From Desulfuromonas acetexigens (GTDB taxonomy: Bacteria; Desulfobacterota; Desulfuromonadia; Desulfuromonadales; Trichloromonadaceae), in NCBI RefSeq assembly GCF_900111775.1, contig NZ_FOJJ01000012.1, forward strand, positions 310,001 to 374,000: a stretch of DNA of 64,000 nt, read 5' to 3'. Under the pieces are notes generated by a model. That model was not told the origin of the DNA and made no database searches. It saw nothing but the letters and a program-made list of their open reading frames with translations. Positions 19,464 through 28,086 of the stretch are shown piece after piece; positions within the stretch are counted from its first letter, which is position 1, and every line of letters begins with the position of its first letter. Made by a program: the position numbers and the translations under genes.

Positions 19464-19498
19464 AAGCGCCGGAAACCCAAGGTTTCCGGCGCTTTTTC
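19464..19498 (+). terminator. Strong rho-independent terminator
   Basis: AAGCGCCGGAAAC (19464-19476) pairs perfectly with GTTTCCGGCGCTT (19482-19494) around a CCAAG loop, followed by TTTTT. Confidence 0.93.
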
Positions 19499-19665
19499 TA
19501 TAGGTGCGCGGGGAGAAAGGAAGGCCGCGGAGGGTTGGGCGGTCAGGTTTCTTGCCATTCCGGCCGGGAATTGCTAGAGTTTGGCTGGATTCACGGGCCG
19601 CTGAAACGAATCATCCCGGAGTTTTTCCCAGCCGATTCCCTGTCCCGACCGATACGAGGCATCCC

Positions 19666-20607
19666 ATGCTTTCTCCGATCATCCTCCCCCCCCTTGAAGA
19701 ATCGATGCAGGAAGCCACCCTGGTGCGTTGGCATGTCCAGGAAGGGTGCCGAGTGGAACCGGGCGTCCCCCTGGCCGACTTCGCCATCGGCGGAAAGACC
19801 CTGCTTCTGAGCGCCCGCGAATCGGGCGAGGTGGTGGTGTTGCGGATTGAGGAAGGGTGTACGGTGCCGGTCGGAACGCTGCTGGCGGTTCTCGACCGCG
19901 CACCGGCGGCGCATGATGAACCCTCCCCGTCCGTTCCGGGGAAGTCGGTCAAGGTGCGGCGCATCATCGCCCGTAAGATGCAGGAGAGCTGGCGCACTGT
20001 CCCGCATTTTTTCGTGACCGTGGCGGTGGATATGACCGACGTCATCGGTCTGCGCAAAAGCCTTGGCGTTACCATCAACGACTTCATTCTCGCCGCCGTG
20101 GTCCGCTCCCTCCATGAGCATCCCTGGGTCAACAGCCTCTGGCTCGATGGCGAGGCGGTGGAGCAGAAAACCATCAGCCTGGCGATGGCGGTCGCTACCG
20201 AAGGCGGGCTCTATTATCCGGTGCTGTCTGACTGCGGTCGTCTCAGCCTGCGGGAACTCAGCCGTCGGGCTGCCGAGCTGGCCACCAAAGCCCACGAAGG
20301 ACGGCTGGAGCGACGGGAAATGGCTGGCGGCACCTTTACCGTTTCGAACATGGGGATGCTCGGGGTCGAGTCCTTCAGCGCCATCATTACCCCGCCCCAG
20401 GCGGCCGTGCTGGCGGTGGGAACGATTCGCGGCGAAGTGGTGGTGGAGGAGGACGGCGAACCGGGCATCGCCCCGATGCTACGCCTGACCCTTTCCGCCG
20501 ATCATCGTATTCTCGACGGTGCCGACGCCGCCGAGTTCCTCGGTACCCTGAAAAGTTACCTGGAAGCGCCGATTACCCTGGAGGCAAAGGGCGATTGCGA
20601 ATTCTGA
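19666..20607 (+). CDS. Short 2-oxoacid dehydrogenase E2-like acyltransferase lacking the E3-binding domain
   Basis: 313 residues from ATG 19666 (GAGGC site upstream); the in-frame start at 19504 overlaps the terminator and is unlikely. An N-terminal lipoyl-like domain (about 1-80) has its candidate Lys in 'AIGGKTLLL', where the family norm is T-D-K-A. A short linker leads straight to the catalytic domain (about 98-305), whose 'SADHRILDG' holds the catalytic His. The peripheral subunit-binding domain that normally docks E1 and E3 is missing. It may therefore work outside a standard complex. No E1 genes are adjacent. Confidence 0.85.
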   Translation: MLSPIILPPLEESMQEATLVRWHVQEGCRVEPGVPLADFAIGGKTLLLSARESGEVVVLRIEEGCTVPVGTLLAVLDRAPAAHDEPSPSVPGKSVKVRRIIARKMQESWRTVPHFFVTVAVDMTDVIGLRKSLGVTINDFILAAVVRSLHEHPWVNSLWLDGEAVEQKTISLAMAVATEGGLYYPVLSDCGRLSLRELSRRAAELATKAHEGRLERREMAGGTFTVSNMGMLGVESFSAIITPPQAAVLAVGTIRGEVVVEEDGEPGIAPMLRLTLSADHRILDGADAAEFLGTLKSYLEAPITLEAKGDCEF

Positions 20608-20637
20608 TGAGTGATATTTTTTGCAGAGGGGATGACC

Positions 20638-23043
20638 ATGAATCATAAAAAATTGGCAGCTGAAGCCTTATCCTGGCAATGCGACCCGGCCCAGTTCGAA
20701 TTCGCTTCGACCGCTGAGCTTCCTCCCCTCGAAGGGACCATTGGCCAGGACCGGGCGGTTACCGCCATTGAGTTCGGTCTCGGCATTCGTGACGGCGGCT
20801 TTAATCTCTTTGTCCTCGGAGAGCCGGGTTCCGGGCGCTCCTCCACCATCCGCAAACTGCTCAATCGACGCGCTGCCGATGAGCCGGTGCCGGATGACTG
20901 GTGTTATCTCAACGATTTCAAGGAGACTGGCCGAGCCGTCTGCCTGCGTCTGCCCACCGGCCGGGGCAAGGAACTGCAGAAGGAGATGGAGGCGCTGGTG
21001 ACGCGCCTGGCCGAGGAAATCCCCAAGGTCTTCGAAAGCAAGGAATACGAACAGCAGAAGGGGCAGATTGCCGCCGCCTATCAGGAAAAGCATCGGCAGC
21101 TGTTTGAGCGGCTGGAAGCCGAGGCCAACCGCAACCGCTTCGTTTTGCAGCGCTCGGTCAGCGGCTTGGTGCTGGTCCCGACCAAGGGCGGGCAGCCCCT
21201 GTCGCAGCAGGAGTACGAGGAACTTTCTGACGAAGAACGGGAGGGGCTCGACCGCAGCGGCAGCGAACTGCAGGAACACCTGGCAGAAGTCATGCGTCAA
21301 GTGCGCGACCAGGAAAAGGAGATGCGCGCAGAGACGACGAAAATGGAGAAGGAGCTGTTGCTCTACGCCATCGGTCATCTCTTCGAGGATCTGGAGGCGC
21401 GTTACGGTGAGCACGCGCAAGTGCTGGAACATTTCGCCGACTGCAAGAAAGACCTGCTCGACCGCATTGACGAATTTCGCCCCTCCGAAGGGCCGACCCT
21501 GGCCATCCCCGGCCTCAAACAGCTCAGCCAGGAACCTTCTTTCGACCGCTACCGGGTCAATCTCTTTATCGACAATAGCGAGCTGACCGGGGCGCCGGTC
21601 GTCTACGAGGCCAATCCGACCTATTTCAACGTCTTCGGCCGCCTCGAACACGTTATCCAGATGGGTAACGCCATCACCAACTTCACCATGATCAAGCCGG
21701 GGGCGCTGCATCGCGCCAATGGTGGTTACCTGATTCTCGACTGCCGCGAGGTGCTGATCAACGTCTTTACCTACGAGGCCTTAAAGCGCAGCATCCGCAA
21801 GCGGGAGATCCGCATCGAGGATATGGCCGAGCAGTTCCGGCTCATCGCTACCGTCTCCCTCAAGCCGCAACCGGTTCCCCTCGACTGCAAGATCATCCTC
21901 ATCGGCACACCCCAGCTCTATTATCTGCTGTATCAATTCGACCAGGATTTCCGTAAATATTTCAAGGTCAAAGCCGACTTCGACCGGATGATGAAAAATA
22001 CCTGGGAGAATGTTCAGCAATATGCCCTCTTCGTTGCCTCCAAGTGTCGGGAGGAAAGTCTCCGTCACTTTGCGCCCAGTGGCGTCGCCCGGCTGGTGGA
22101 ATATTCGGCGCGGCTGATCGAGGATCAGGGGCGGCTCTCCTCCCGTTTTCTCGACATCGCCGACCTGATCCGCGAGGCTTCCCATTACACCGAACGCCAC
22201 GGTCACGAGCTGGTCGGCGCCGAGCAGGTGGAACTCGCCATCGAGGCGCGCATCTACCGGTCGAATAAGGTTGAAGAGCGGATTCAGGAGTTCATCGAGG
22301 ACGGCACCCTGCTGGTCGATACCCAGGGGGCGGTCGTTGGTCAGGTGAACGGTCTTTCCGTCTATATGCTTGGCGATTATTCCTTCGGCAAGCCTTCACG
22401 GGTGACGGTGCGCACCTTTCTGGGCAAGGGGGGGATGATCAACATCGAGCGGGAGGTGAAACTTTCCGGGCCGAGCCACGACAAGGGGGTGCTGATTCTC
22501 AGCGGCTTCTTCGGCGAGCGCTTCGCCCAGGACAAACCGTTGGCGGTGGCCGCCTCCATCTGCTTCGAGCAGTCCTACGGCGGGGTGGACGGCGACAGTG
22601 CTTCTTCCACCGAACTCTACGGATTGCTCTCCTCTCTCTCTGGCTTACCGATCCGCCAGGGCATCGCCGTGACCGGCTCCGTTAACCAGCGTGGCCAGAT
22701 TCAGCCCATCGGCGGGGTCAACGAGAAGATCGAAGGCTTCTACGCGGTCTGCAAGGCTTTTGGGCTCAATGGCGAACAGGGGGTGATGATTCCGGTGCAG
22801 AACGTGAAAAACCTCATGCTCAAGCCCGAGGTCATTACCGCCGTGCGCGAGGGGCGTTTTCACATCTGGGCGGTGACCACCATCGACGAGGGGATCGAGA
22901 TCCTCACCGGCGTCCCCGCCGGCGAATGGCAAGCGGGCGGCTCCTGGCCGGAAGGTTCGGTCAATGCTCTGGTCGACCAGCGCCTGCGGCAGATGGCCGA
23001 AGCCCTGCATAAATTCGGCGCCGGCAAGGAAGGGGAAAAGTAG
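20638..23043 (+). CDS. AAA/Lon-type ATP-dependent protease (LonB/YcbZ-like)
   Basis: 801 residues. ATG 20638 is chosen because AGAGGGG lies six bases upstream; a GTG at 20611 is also in frame. The N-terminal region contains an AAA-like fold whose Walker A is GEPGSGRS (61-68), with Arg67 in place of the usual Lys. A long coiled-coil insert (about 110-270) follows. The C-terminal Lon protease domain has Ser654 in 'DGDSASS' and Lys697 in 'NEKIEGF', 43 residues apart as in classic Lon. This is the 'Lon-related' family that includes E. coli YcbZ. The stop codon lies in a palindromic repeat. Confidence 0.92.
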   Translation: MNHKKLAAEALSWQCDPAQFEFASTAELPPLEGTIGQDRAVTAIEFGLGIRDGGFNLFVLGEPGSGRSSTIRKLLNRRAADEPVPDDWCYLNDFKETGRAVCLRLPTGRGKELQKEMEALVTRLAEEIPKVFESKEYEQQKGQIAAAYQEKHRQLFERLEAEANRNRFVLQRSVSGLVLVPTKGGQPLSQQEYEELSDEEREGLDRSGSELQEHLAEVMRQVRDQEKEMRAETTKMEKELLLYAIGHLFEDLEARYGEHAQVLEHFADCKKDLLDRIDEFRPSEGPTLAIPGLKQLSQEPSFDRYRVNLFIDNSELTGAPVVYEANPTYFNVFGRLEHVIQMGNAITNFTMIKPGALHRANGGYLILDCREVLINVFTYEALKRSIRKREIRIEDMAEQFRLIATVSLKPQPVPLDCKIILIGTPQLYYLLYQFDQDFRKYFKVKADFDRMMKNTWENVQQYALFVASKCREESLRHFAPSGVARLVEYSARLIEDQGRLSSRFLDIADLIREASHYTERHGHELVGAEQVELAIEARIYRSNKVEERIQEFIEDGTLLVDTQGAVVGQVNGLSVYMLGDYSFGKPSRVTVRTFLGKGGMINIEREVKLSGPSHDKGVLILSGFFGERFAQDKPLAVAASICFEQSYGGVDGDSASSTELYGLLSSLSGLPIRQGIAVTGSVNQRGQIQPIGGVNEKIEGFYAVCKAFGLNGEQGVMIPVQNVKNLMLKPEVITAVREGRFHIWAVTTIDEGIEILTGVPAGEWQAGGSWPEGSVNALVDQRLRQMAEALHKFGAGKEGEK

Positions 23044-23064
23044 GGGCGATTCACGAATCGCCCG
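23040..23064. repeat. GTAGGGGCG-type palindromic element 2
   Basis: GTAGGGGCGATTC, then A, then CGAATCGCCCG... forms a hairpin-capable element. Its TAG (23041-23043) is the stop codon of the Lon-like gene. Confidence 0.8.
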
Positions 23065-23077
23065 GCTTCACTCAGCA

Positions 23078-23764
23078 CTACCAGAACGGCCATTTCCCCG
23101 TTTGCAGCACATAGATCCCCAGGGCGAGATTGGCCACGGCGTGGCTGAGGATGCACTGGGCGATGCTTTTTGTTCGGTAGAGCAGCAGGTTGAAGAAGGC
23201 CCCAGCCATCATCCCGGCCAGATAGTGGTTGTGCTCCAGGCCGAAGAGCACCATCGTCGCCAGGAAGGAAAACCAGGTAAAGCGGCCGATGGCGATCTTC
23301 ATGAAGTCCGGTTCGATAACGTAGCGCAACAGGAAGGACCGCCAGAAAAGTTCCTCCATCACCGGCACCACCAGCACCGCCCCGGCCAGGCGCGCGGCAA
23401 TCATCGCCGTACGGGGCGCGCCCTCGGGAATCGTCCCGGGATCGAAACCCCGGGGTTCGCCAAGGGTGGCGAAGCCCCAGTCCATGTTGATCCAGAGAAT
23501 AAAGATTAAAATTCCCGACAGCAGGCTGAGGGCCGTATGCCGCAAGCAGTTCAGATCAGCCAGGCGGATTTCTGTGTAGCGTCGCCACAAAAGAACCAGA
23601 CAGAGCCCCACCAGCGCCGCTTTCACGGGGTAGAGATAGAGCAGTTCCCCCTCGTTCCAGGGGAGCAACCCCCGCCCCGTTAGGAAGCGCGCTCCCTCCT
23701 CCACGCCGATAAAGCCCATGAACAGGGCGAACGGCGCAATCCGAATCCATCCCTCCGAACCCAT
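23078..23764 (-). CDS. CPBP-family intramembrane metalloprotease (PEP-CTERM-linked CAAX protease-related type)
   Basis: 228 residues with about six to seven hydrophobic segments. The CPBP/Abi active-site pattern is present: E137-E138 and R142 in 'VMEELFWRSFLLR', His178 in 'FGLEHNH' and His208 in 'ILSHAVANL'. The segment 'LLYLYPVKAALVGLCLVLLWRRY' resembles the CAAX-protease-related family that travels with exosortase systems. It is probably an inner-membrane protease; the substrate is unknown. It is transcribed divergently from the sensor gene at 24,051 and convergently with the Lon-like gene. Confidence 0.85.
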   Translation of the reverse strand: MGSEGWIRIAPFALFMGFIGVEEGARFLTGRGLLPWNEGELLYLYPVKAALVGLCLVLLWRRYTEIRLADLNCLRHTALSLLSGILIFILWINMDWGFATLGEPRGFDPGTIPEGAPRTAMIAARLAGAVLVVPVMEELFWRSFLLRYVIEPDFMKIAIGRFTWFSFLATMVLFGLEHNHYLAGMMAGAFFNLLLYRTKSIAQCILSHAVANLALGIYVLQTGKWPFW

Positions 23765-23860
23765 GTCTCTCCCTCCTTTTCCCCTTTGCTGTTTGCGATT
23801 TTTCTTTTATACGTCAGGAGGGCAAGTTTGTCGAAGTCTTCCGTGCCTCATCGAATGAAC

Positions 23861-23898
23861 TGTGACGAATTTCGACACTTGTGTCGGAATGTTTTACA
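23861..23898. promoter_or_regulatory. Paired activator boxes (inverted, 21 bp apart) upstream of a sigma-54-like site
   Basis: TGTCGGAATGTTTTACA (23882-23898) matches the box before the PEP-CTERM gene at 36128. On the opposite strand, TGTGACGAATTTCGACA (23861-23877) matches the reverse complement pattern TGTnAnnnATTnCGACA. The centres are 21 bp apart, two helical turns, as expected for cooperative binding of an enhancer-binding protein. The rest of the 23765-24050 gap has an AT-rich TATATATATAGAAT stretch. Confidence 0.6.
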
Positions 23899-23960
23899 TG
23901 TCACGGCCCTGTCCGCGCCCTCCGAAGTTTTAACCGTTTGTTATATATATAGAATTTATG

Positions 23961-23976
23961 TGGCATGAGAATTGAA
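23961..23976 (+). promoter_or_regulatory. Sigma-54-like promoter for the GAF/HD-GYP-like gene
   Basis: TGGCATGAGAATTGAA has the -24 GG at 23962-23963 and TTG at the -12 position, but GA replaces the invariant GC. GG lies 64 bp after the upstream box, almost the same spacing as before the PEP-CTERM gene (65 bp). Confidence 0.45.
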
Positions 23977-24050
23977 AAAACAGGTGCTTTTATGAGTGCG
24001 ATGAGCGCTCGGAGTCGCTATATGATCTCGGAGGGGGTGCGAGGTTTTCC

Positions 24051-26294
24051 ATGTTCGACCGGAAATGCCGAGAAAAGTTAGATCTCCTCGGGCGCATCGC
24101 GGAAGCGGTTGGTGCCAGTGACGAACTGTCCACGGTCACTCACCTGATTGTCGAATTGAGTGTCGAGTTCCTGGCGGCACGCCGGGGCTCGCTGATGCTC
24201 TTGGACGCCCATCAGGAGCTTTTTATCATCGCTTCCGTGGGGATGGACCGAGAAGCCGCCCGAGCCTGGCGCGGTCGTCTCGCCCGGGGAGTGGCGGGAA
24301 CGGTTGTCGCCCAAAGCACGCCGCTTTTTTGCGCCGACGTTTTGGCCGACGGGCGTTTCCCTGAAGGGTGCCGTGAGCCTGTTCCCGCCCGTTCCTTTGT
24401 TTCCTCGCCGATCATCGGCAAGGACCGGGTGCTGGGTGTGCTCAACTTTTATGACCGCCTCGCCGCTCCTTTTGATGCCGACGATCTCGATCTGGTGGGG
24501 GCTGTCGCCGCCCTGGCCGCCCTGGCCCTGGAAAAGTTGTTGCTGGCCCGAAACTATCAGGAACGAGCCGCCGATATCGAAGAGGCCAACCGCCGCCTGA
24601 TTGCCCAAGATCTGGCCAAGACCGAGTTTTTGACCCGCCTATCCCATGAAATACGCACGCCCTTGAACGCGATCCAGGGGGCCATGCATCTGTTACGCGA
24701 CGAACGCATCAGCGATGCGTCCGGCCGCGAGGAATTTCTCGATATTGTCGCTACGGAGACGGAGCGGTTGCTGGATATGGTGAACCGGCAGCTCGACTTT
24801 CTGCGGATTGAAGATGAAAGCCGCATGCTGCGCAAGACCTTCCTCGCACTGGAAACCATTCTGCGCGAGGTGTTGCGGGCGGCTCCGGGGCAGAAATCCG
24901 CTCGTTACCGGCAGTTGGAGGTCGAGCTCGACCTTCCCCCCAGTCTGGAAGAAGTGATCGGCGACAAGATTCTCGTAGGGCAGATGTTCGTGCACTTGCT
25001 CGACGGACTCGCCGCCTATCTGACTAAATCGACGAGGCTGCGCATTACCATCCGCGAAAAAGAGGCGGTCGGGGTCATCCTGCAGGCCTTTGAAGAAGTT
25101 CCCGAGACGGTGCAGGACGGGTTGCTGGCGGTCAAAAATATCTATCGCTCAGACCGTCCCGAGGAATCGGTCAAGTTTTACCTGGCGATGAAGGTGGCGG
25201 AAAACCACGGCTGGCGGCTCGGCATTGGCAACAGCGATGAAGGTTTTCGGGTCAGCCTGCACATCCCCCGGGCCCAGGCCATGCGGCGCGATACGGCCCT
25301 GGCCATGGTCATGGATCGGGCCCTCGGCTTTGTTTCGGAAGTGCTCGGGGTTGACACCTGCTCCCTCATGCTCAGCGATGAGCTGACCGGCGAACTGACC
25401 ATCCGCAGCGCCCTAGGTCTCGACGACTGGATCGTGCAACAGACCCGCATCCGCCCCGGTGACCGCATCGCCGGCTGGGTCGCCCAGGAAGGGCAACCGG
25501 TGCTGATCGAAAATATCGAAACCGACGTCCGCTTCGCCCGCAAGAACCTGAAGGGGCAATATCGCTCAAATTCCCTCCTCTCTCTGCCCTTGCTGCATCA
25601 GGGGCAAGCGGTCGGCGTGCTCAACCTGAACAACAAGAAGAACGGTGAACCCTTTACCGAGCGGGATCTCGCCCTGGCCGCGCCGATCTGCGAGCGGCTC
25701 TCCCTGCTGCTCGAAAAGACCTCCCACAGTTGCGAACACGAAGGGGAGTTGCGGGATCTGGTCGCCGGCCTCGACGCTTTGCTTACCGCCGAGCAGCGCT
25801 ACCGGAAAAAGAGTTCCCGTTATGCCGAGCTCTTGGTAAAGGTGCTGGAAGAACTCGGCGCCGGCTCCCGCGAAAAGGCATTGGCCCCCTATGTCGCTTT
25901 GGTTTATGATCTGGGGTTGATCGCCCACGATGAGCACCTGGCGACGCGCAAACGTCCCCTGACCCCGGTCGAGTCTCTGGTCATTCGCAATCATCCCCAG
26001 GCCACCCTGGATATGCTCGAATCGATCGAGTCTTCCCAACTGGTCGCCAAGGCAGTCCTTCATCATCACGAACGCTTTGACGGTCAGGGTTATCCCGACG
26101 GTCTCAAGGGGGACGAGATCCCACTCATGGCCCGGGCCCTGGCGATCGTCGACGCCTACTGCGCCATGACCGAGGATCGACCCTATCGCGCCGCCCGCGG
26201 CTCCGACGAGGCTTTACGGGAACTGGAGGCGGGGGCGGGCACATTGTACGATCCCCTTGTCGTCGAAGCCTTGCAGGCGGCCCTGGCTGGATGA
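24051..26294 (+). CDS. GAF / histidine-kinase-like / GAF / HD-GYP-like multidomain signalling protein, catalytic sites degenerate
   Basis: 747 residues, no membrane segments. GAF 1 (about 20-165) is followed by a HisKA dimerisation helix pair with His199 in 'LSHEIRTPLNA'. The region after it (about 290-410) resembles an HATPase fold but lacks the N-box and D-x-G-x-G loops. GAF 2 (about 418-565) follows. The C-terminal domain (about 590-745) keeps 'HHHERFDGQGYPDG' with the GYP at 680-682, but the HD dyad is Y619-D620. Kinase activity looks lost and phosphodiesterase activity doubtful. It may act as a ligand-sensing or scaffolding protein in c-di-GMP signalling (inference). Confidence 0.8.
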   Translation: MFDRKCREKLDLLGRIAEAVGASDELSTVTHLIVELSVEFLAARRGSLMLLDAHQELFIIASVGMDREAARAWRGRLARGVAGTVVAQSTPLFCADVLADGRFPEGCREPVPARSFVSSPIIGKDRVLGVLNFYDRLAAPFDADDLDLVGAVAALAALALEKLLLARNYQERAADIEEANRRLIAQDLAKTEFLTRLSHEIRTPLNAIQGAMHLLRDERISDASGREEFLDIVATETERLLDMVNRQLDFLRIEDESRMLRKTFLALETILREVLRAAPGQKSARYRQLEVELDLPPSLEEVIGDKILVGQMFVHLLDGLAAYLTKSTRLRITIREKEAVGVILQAFEEVPETVQDGLLAVKNIYRSDRPEESVKFYLAMKVAENHGWRLGIGNSDEGFRVSLHIPRAQAMRRDTALAMVMDRALGFVSEVLGVDTCSLMLSDELTGELTIRSALGLDDWIVQQTRIRPGDRIAGWVAQEGQPVLIENIETDVRFARKNLKGQYRSNSLLSLPLLHQGQAVGVLNLNNKKNGEPFTERDLALAAPICERLSLLLEKTSHSCEHEGELRDLVAGLDALLTAEQRYRKKSSRYAELLVKVLEELGAGSREKALAPYVALVYDLGLIAHDEHLATRKRPLTPVESLVIRNHPQATLDMLESIESSQLVAKAVLHHHERFDGQGYPDGLKGDEIPLMARALAIVDAYCAMTEDRPYRAARGSDEALRELEAGAGTLYDPLVVEALQAALAG

Positions 26295-26303
26295 AAGACG
26301 TTA

Positions 26304-26387
26304 TGTTTCTTTTTTGCGACAGAGTAAGTTCCTGATTTTAAATGGAAACAAGAAGACATTTAGGATGGTTGTTGGGTTTTGGCGACA
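26304..26387. promoter_or_regulatory. Two related 18-bp boxes upstream of a sigma-54 promoter
   Basis: TGTTTCTTTTTTGCGACA (26304-26321) and TGTTGGGTTTTGGCGACA (26370-26387) share TGTTnnnTTTTnGCGACA followed by GA, 66 bp apart. Both end in the CGACA half-site seen in the boxes at 23861 and (as TGTCG) 36128. The second ends 75 bp before the -24 GG. Confidence 0.45.
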
Positions 26388-26459
26388 GATGAGCCGGTTT
26401 TTGCGGTTCGATGTGGCGAGGGGGTGTTGCATTTTATTGTAATAGTTGGATTAATTCGA

Positions 26460-26476
26460 TTGGATCGGGATTTGCA
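26460..26476 (+). promoter_or_regulatory. Sigma-54 promoter for the first acyltransferase
   Basis: TTGGATCGGGATTTGCA has GG (26462-26463), N10, GC (26474-26475) and matches TTGGnnCGnnnnTTGCA. Confidence 0.75.
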
Positions 26477-26573
26477 ATAGGGCCATGTTGCGCCGTTTTT
26501 CGGCTTTTTTGATGTTGTGAATCACGTTATGGAGGGGGGTCCTGAACACCAACCTTTTATCGAAGGAAGCCCC

Positions 26574-27212
26574 TTGAGCCTCTTTGATTTTCAAAAAATC
26601 GAACACCAAGACCCGTTGTTTCACGAAGTACTTGCCCTGCGCTACAAAGTCTACTGCGAAGAGCGCGGATTTGAAAACCCCGAGGATCACCCCGACGGAC
26701 TGGAGCGGGACGAATACGATTCCCACGCCGTCCATTTCGCCGCCCTGCTGAAAAGCACTCGTAAGGTGGTGGGAACGGTCCGTCTCATTCTCCATTCCGA
26801 GAGCAGTTTCCCCATTGAAAGAGCCTTCACTTTCAACAAGGATCTTTCCCATCTGCACCCGCGCCAGTTGGGAGAAGTCTCCCGCCTGGCGCTTTCCAAG
26901 AGTTATTGTCAGGAATTGCAGCAGGCGCGCCTGCGTTCCGATTCGGAGGCGGGCGCGGTGGTGAACGGACTTTTGCGCTGTCTGGCCGAGGAAAGCCTGG
27001 AGCGGGGGATATCCCATCTCTACGCGGTCATGGCGCGGGGGTTGCCGATTCTTATGGCTCGGCGTAAGGTGCTTTTTTCCCAGATCGGTCCGGAGCGGGA
27101 ATATCACGGTCTGCGCGCCCCTTACCTGGGGGCGGTGCGTGATATCGTCAACCGCAATCCGGTGATCTTTCATACATGTCAGGCTGAAACGCCCCTGGAG
27201 GCTGTGGCCTGA
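26574..27212 (+). CDS. PEP-CTERM/exosortase-associated acyltransferase 1 (LuxI-like)
   Basis: 212 residues from TTG 26574. That start has AAGGAAG upstream and makes the N-terminus align residue for residue with the paralogue at 45,191; GTG 26517 and ATG 26529 are in frame but lack a ribosome site. The pattern 'LRYKVYCEERGFENPEDHPDG', then 'DEYDSHAVHFAALL', then 'VVGTVRLIL' is that of the exosortase-associated acyltransferases. These are distantly related to acyl-homoserine-lactone synthases (LuxI fold). Substrates are unknown. It has its own sigma-54 promoter and ends one base from the convergent ThiF-like gene. Confidence 0.85.
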   Translation: MSLFDFQKIEHQDPLFHEVLALRYKVYCEERGFENPEDHPDGLERDEYDSHAVHFAALLKSTRKVVGTVRLILHSESSFPIERAFTFNKDLSHLHPRQLGEVSRLALSKSYCQELQQARLRSDSEAGAVVNGLLRCLAEESLERGISHLYAVMARGLPILMARRKVLFSQIGPEREYHGLRAPYLGAVRDIVNRNPVIFHTCQAETPLEAVA

Positions 27213-27213
27213 T

Positions 27214-28086
27214 TCATGACGAGGCCTGGCGCATGGCCTTGAGCACGAAGTGTCGGACGATGCGTTGCAGGGGGTTCTTTCCGCCCCCCCAGACGTATCC
27301 CCGGTGCATCTTTCCCAGCAGCATGTCGATCTGCAGGTAATGGGGAACCGGCCTGACGGTCCCCTTGCCCGTCAGGATTTTCACCACCTCGGTCGCTACC
27401 AGTGCGGCCGCCAGGGTGCAGGCCGGCGCCACCGCCGGCCCCTTGCGCTCCTTCACATTCACCTTCCGCCTGTCCAGATAGCGCAGATGATAGGGGCGGG
27501 GGGCCAGCCCTGCAGCGAAAGCCGCCAGCTTTTCCAGTTCATCCATACCGTCGCCGATACCGAAGTAATCGTCGAAGCTCATCCCCTGCGGCGAGAAGAC
27601 CTGCAGGGTCGCGCCGAAGCCTAAGGGGGCGGCGGTGATGGCGTAAATCCCCTTGCTCCGTGCCCGGTTGAAGACCAGACGGCGGATTTCGATCTCGAAA
27701 AATTCAATACCGTCGACTAAAATCTCGACCCCCTCCAGAAAATCGTCGATGTTCTCCGCTGAGACCCCTTGGGGGAAGAGGGTGATCTCTGCCTGGGGAT
27801 TGATGTCGCGGATCATCTCGGCGAGCACTTCCGCTTTGTGGCGACCGCAGGTGCTGTGAAAGGCGCCGAATTGGCGGCTGATATTGACCGGCTCGAAAAC
27901 GTCGAGATCGGCAATGTTAAATTTTCCGACGCCGAGTCGGGCCAGGGTCAGTAGATGGATGCCACCGACGCCGCCAGCGCCGGCTACCGCTACCTTGGCG
28001 TTGAGCAGACGGGCCTGCTCCCCTTCTGTCAGCAGGCCGATGTTGCGGGAAAATTCGTTGTCAATCAGCGAGCCGATATCGATCAT
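27214..28086 (-). CDS. ThiF/E1-like adenylating enzyme
   Basis: 290 residues. The Rossmann nucleotide-binding motif GAGGVGG is at 36-42, followed by 'LGVGKFNIADLDVFEPVNISRQ', typical of ThiF/MoeB/E1 enzymes that adenylate a carboxylate, often a C-terminal Gly-Gly of a small carrier protein. I see no zinc-binding CxxC pairs and no adjacent ubiquitin-like carrier. It is the last gene of a five-gene minus-strand operon and overlaps the TolC-SPOR gene by four bases, so it is translationally coupled to an exporter. This is an unusual setting; adenylation of a small secreted molecule or peptide is one possibility. Confidence 0.82.
   Translation of the reverse strand: MIDIGSLIDNEFSRNIGLLTEGEQARLLNAKVAVAGAGGVGGIHLLTLARLGVGKFNIADLDVFEPVNISRQFGAFHSTCGRHKAEVLAEMIRDINPQAEITLFPQGVSAENIDDFLEGVEILVDGIEFFEIEIRRLVFNRARSKGIYAITAAPLGFGATLQVFSPQGMSFDDYFGIGDGMDELEKLAAFAAGLAPRPYHLRYLDRRKVNVKERKGPAVAPACTLAAALVATEVVKILTGKGTVRPVPHYLQIDMLLGKMHRGYVWGGGKNPLQRIVRHFVLKAMRQASS

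Noticed and set aside
26414-26430. TGGCGAGGGGGTGTTGC as a sigma-54 promoter
   Set aside because: Spacing between GG and GC is twelve instead of ten bases. The site at 26460 has correct spacing and is preferred.
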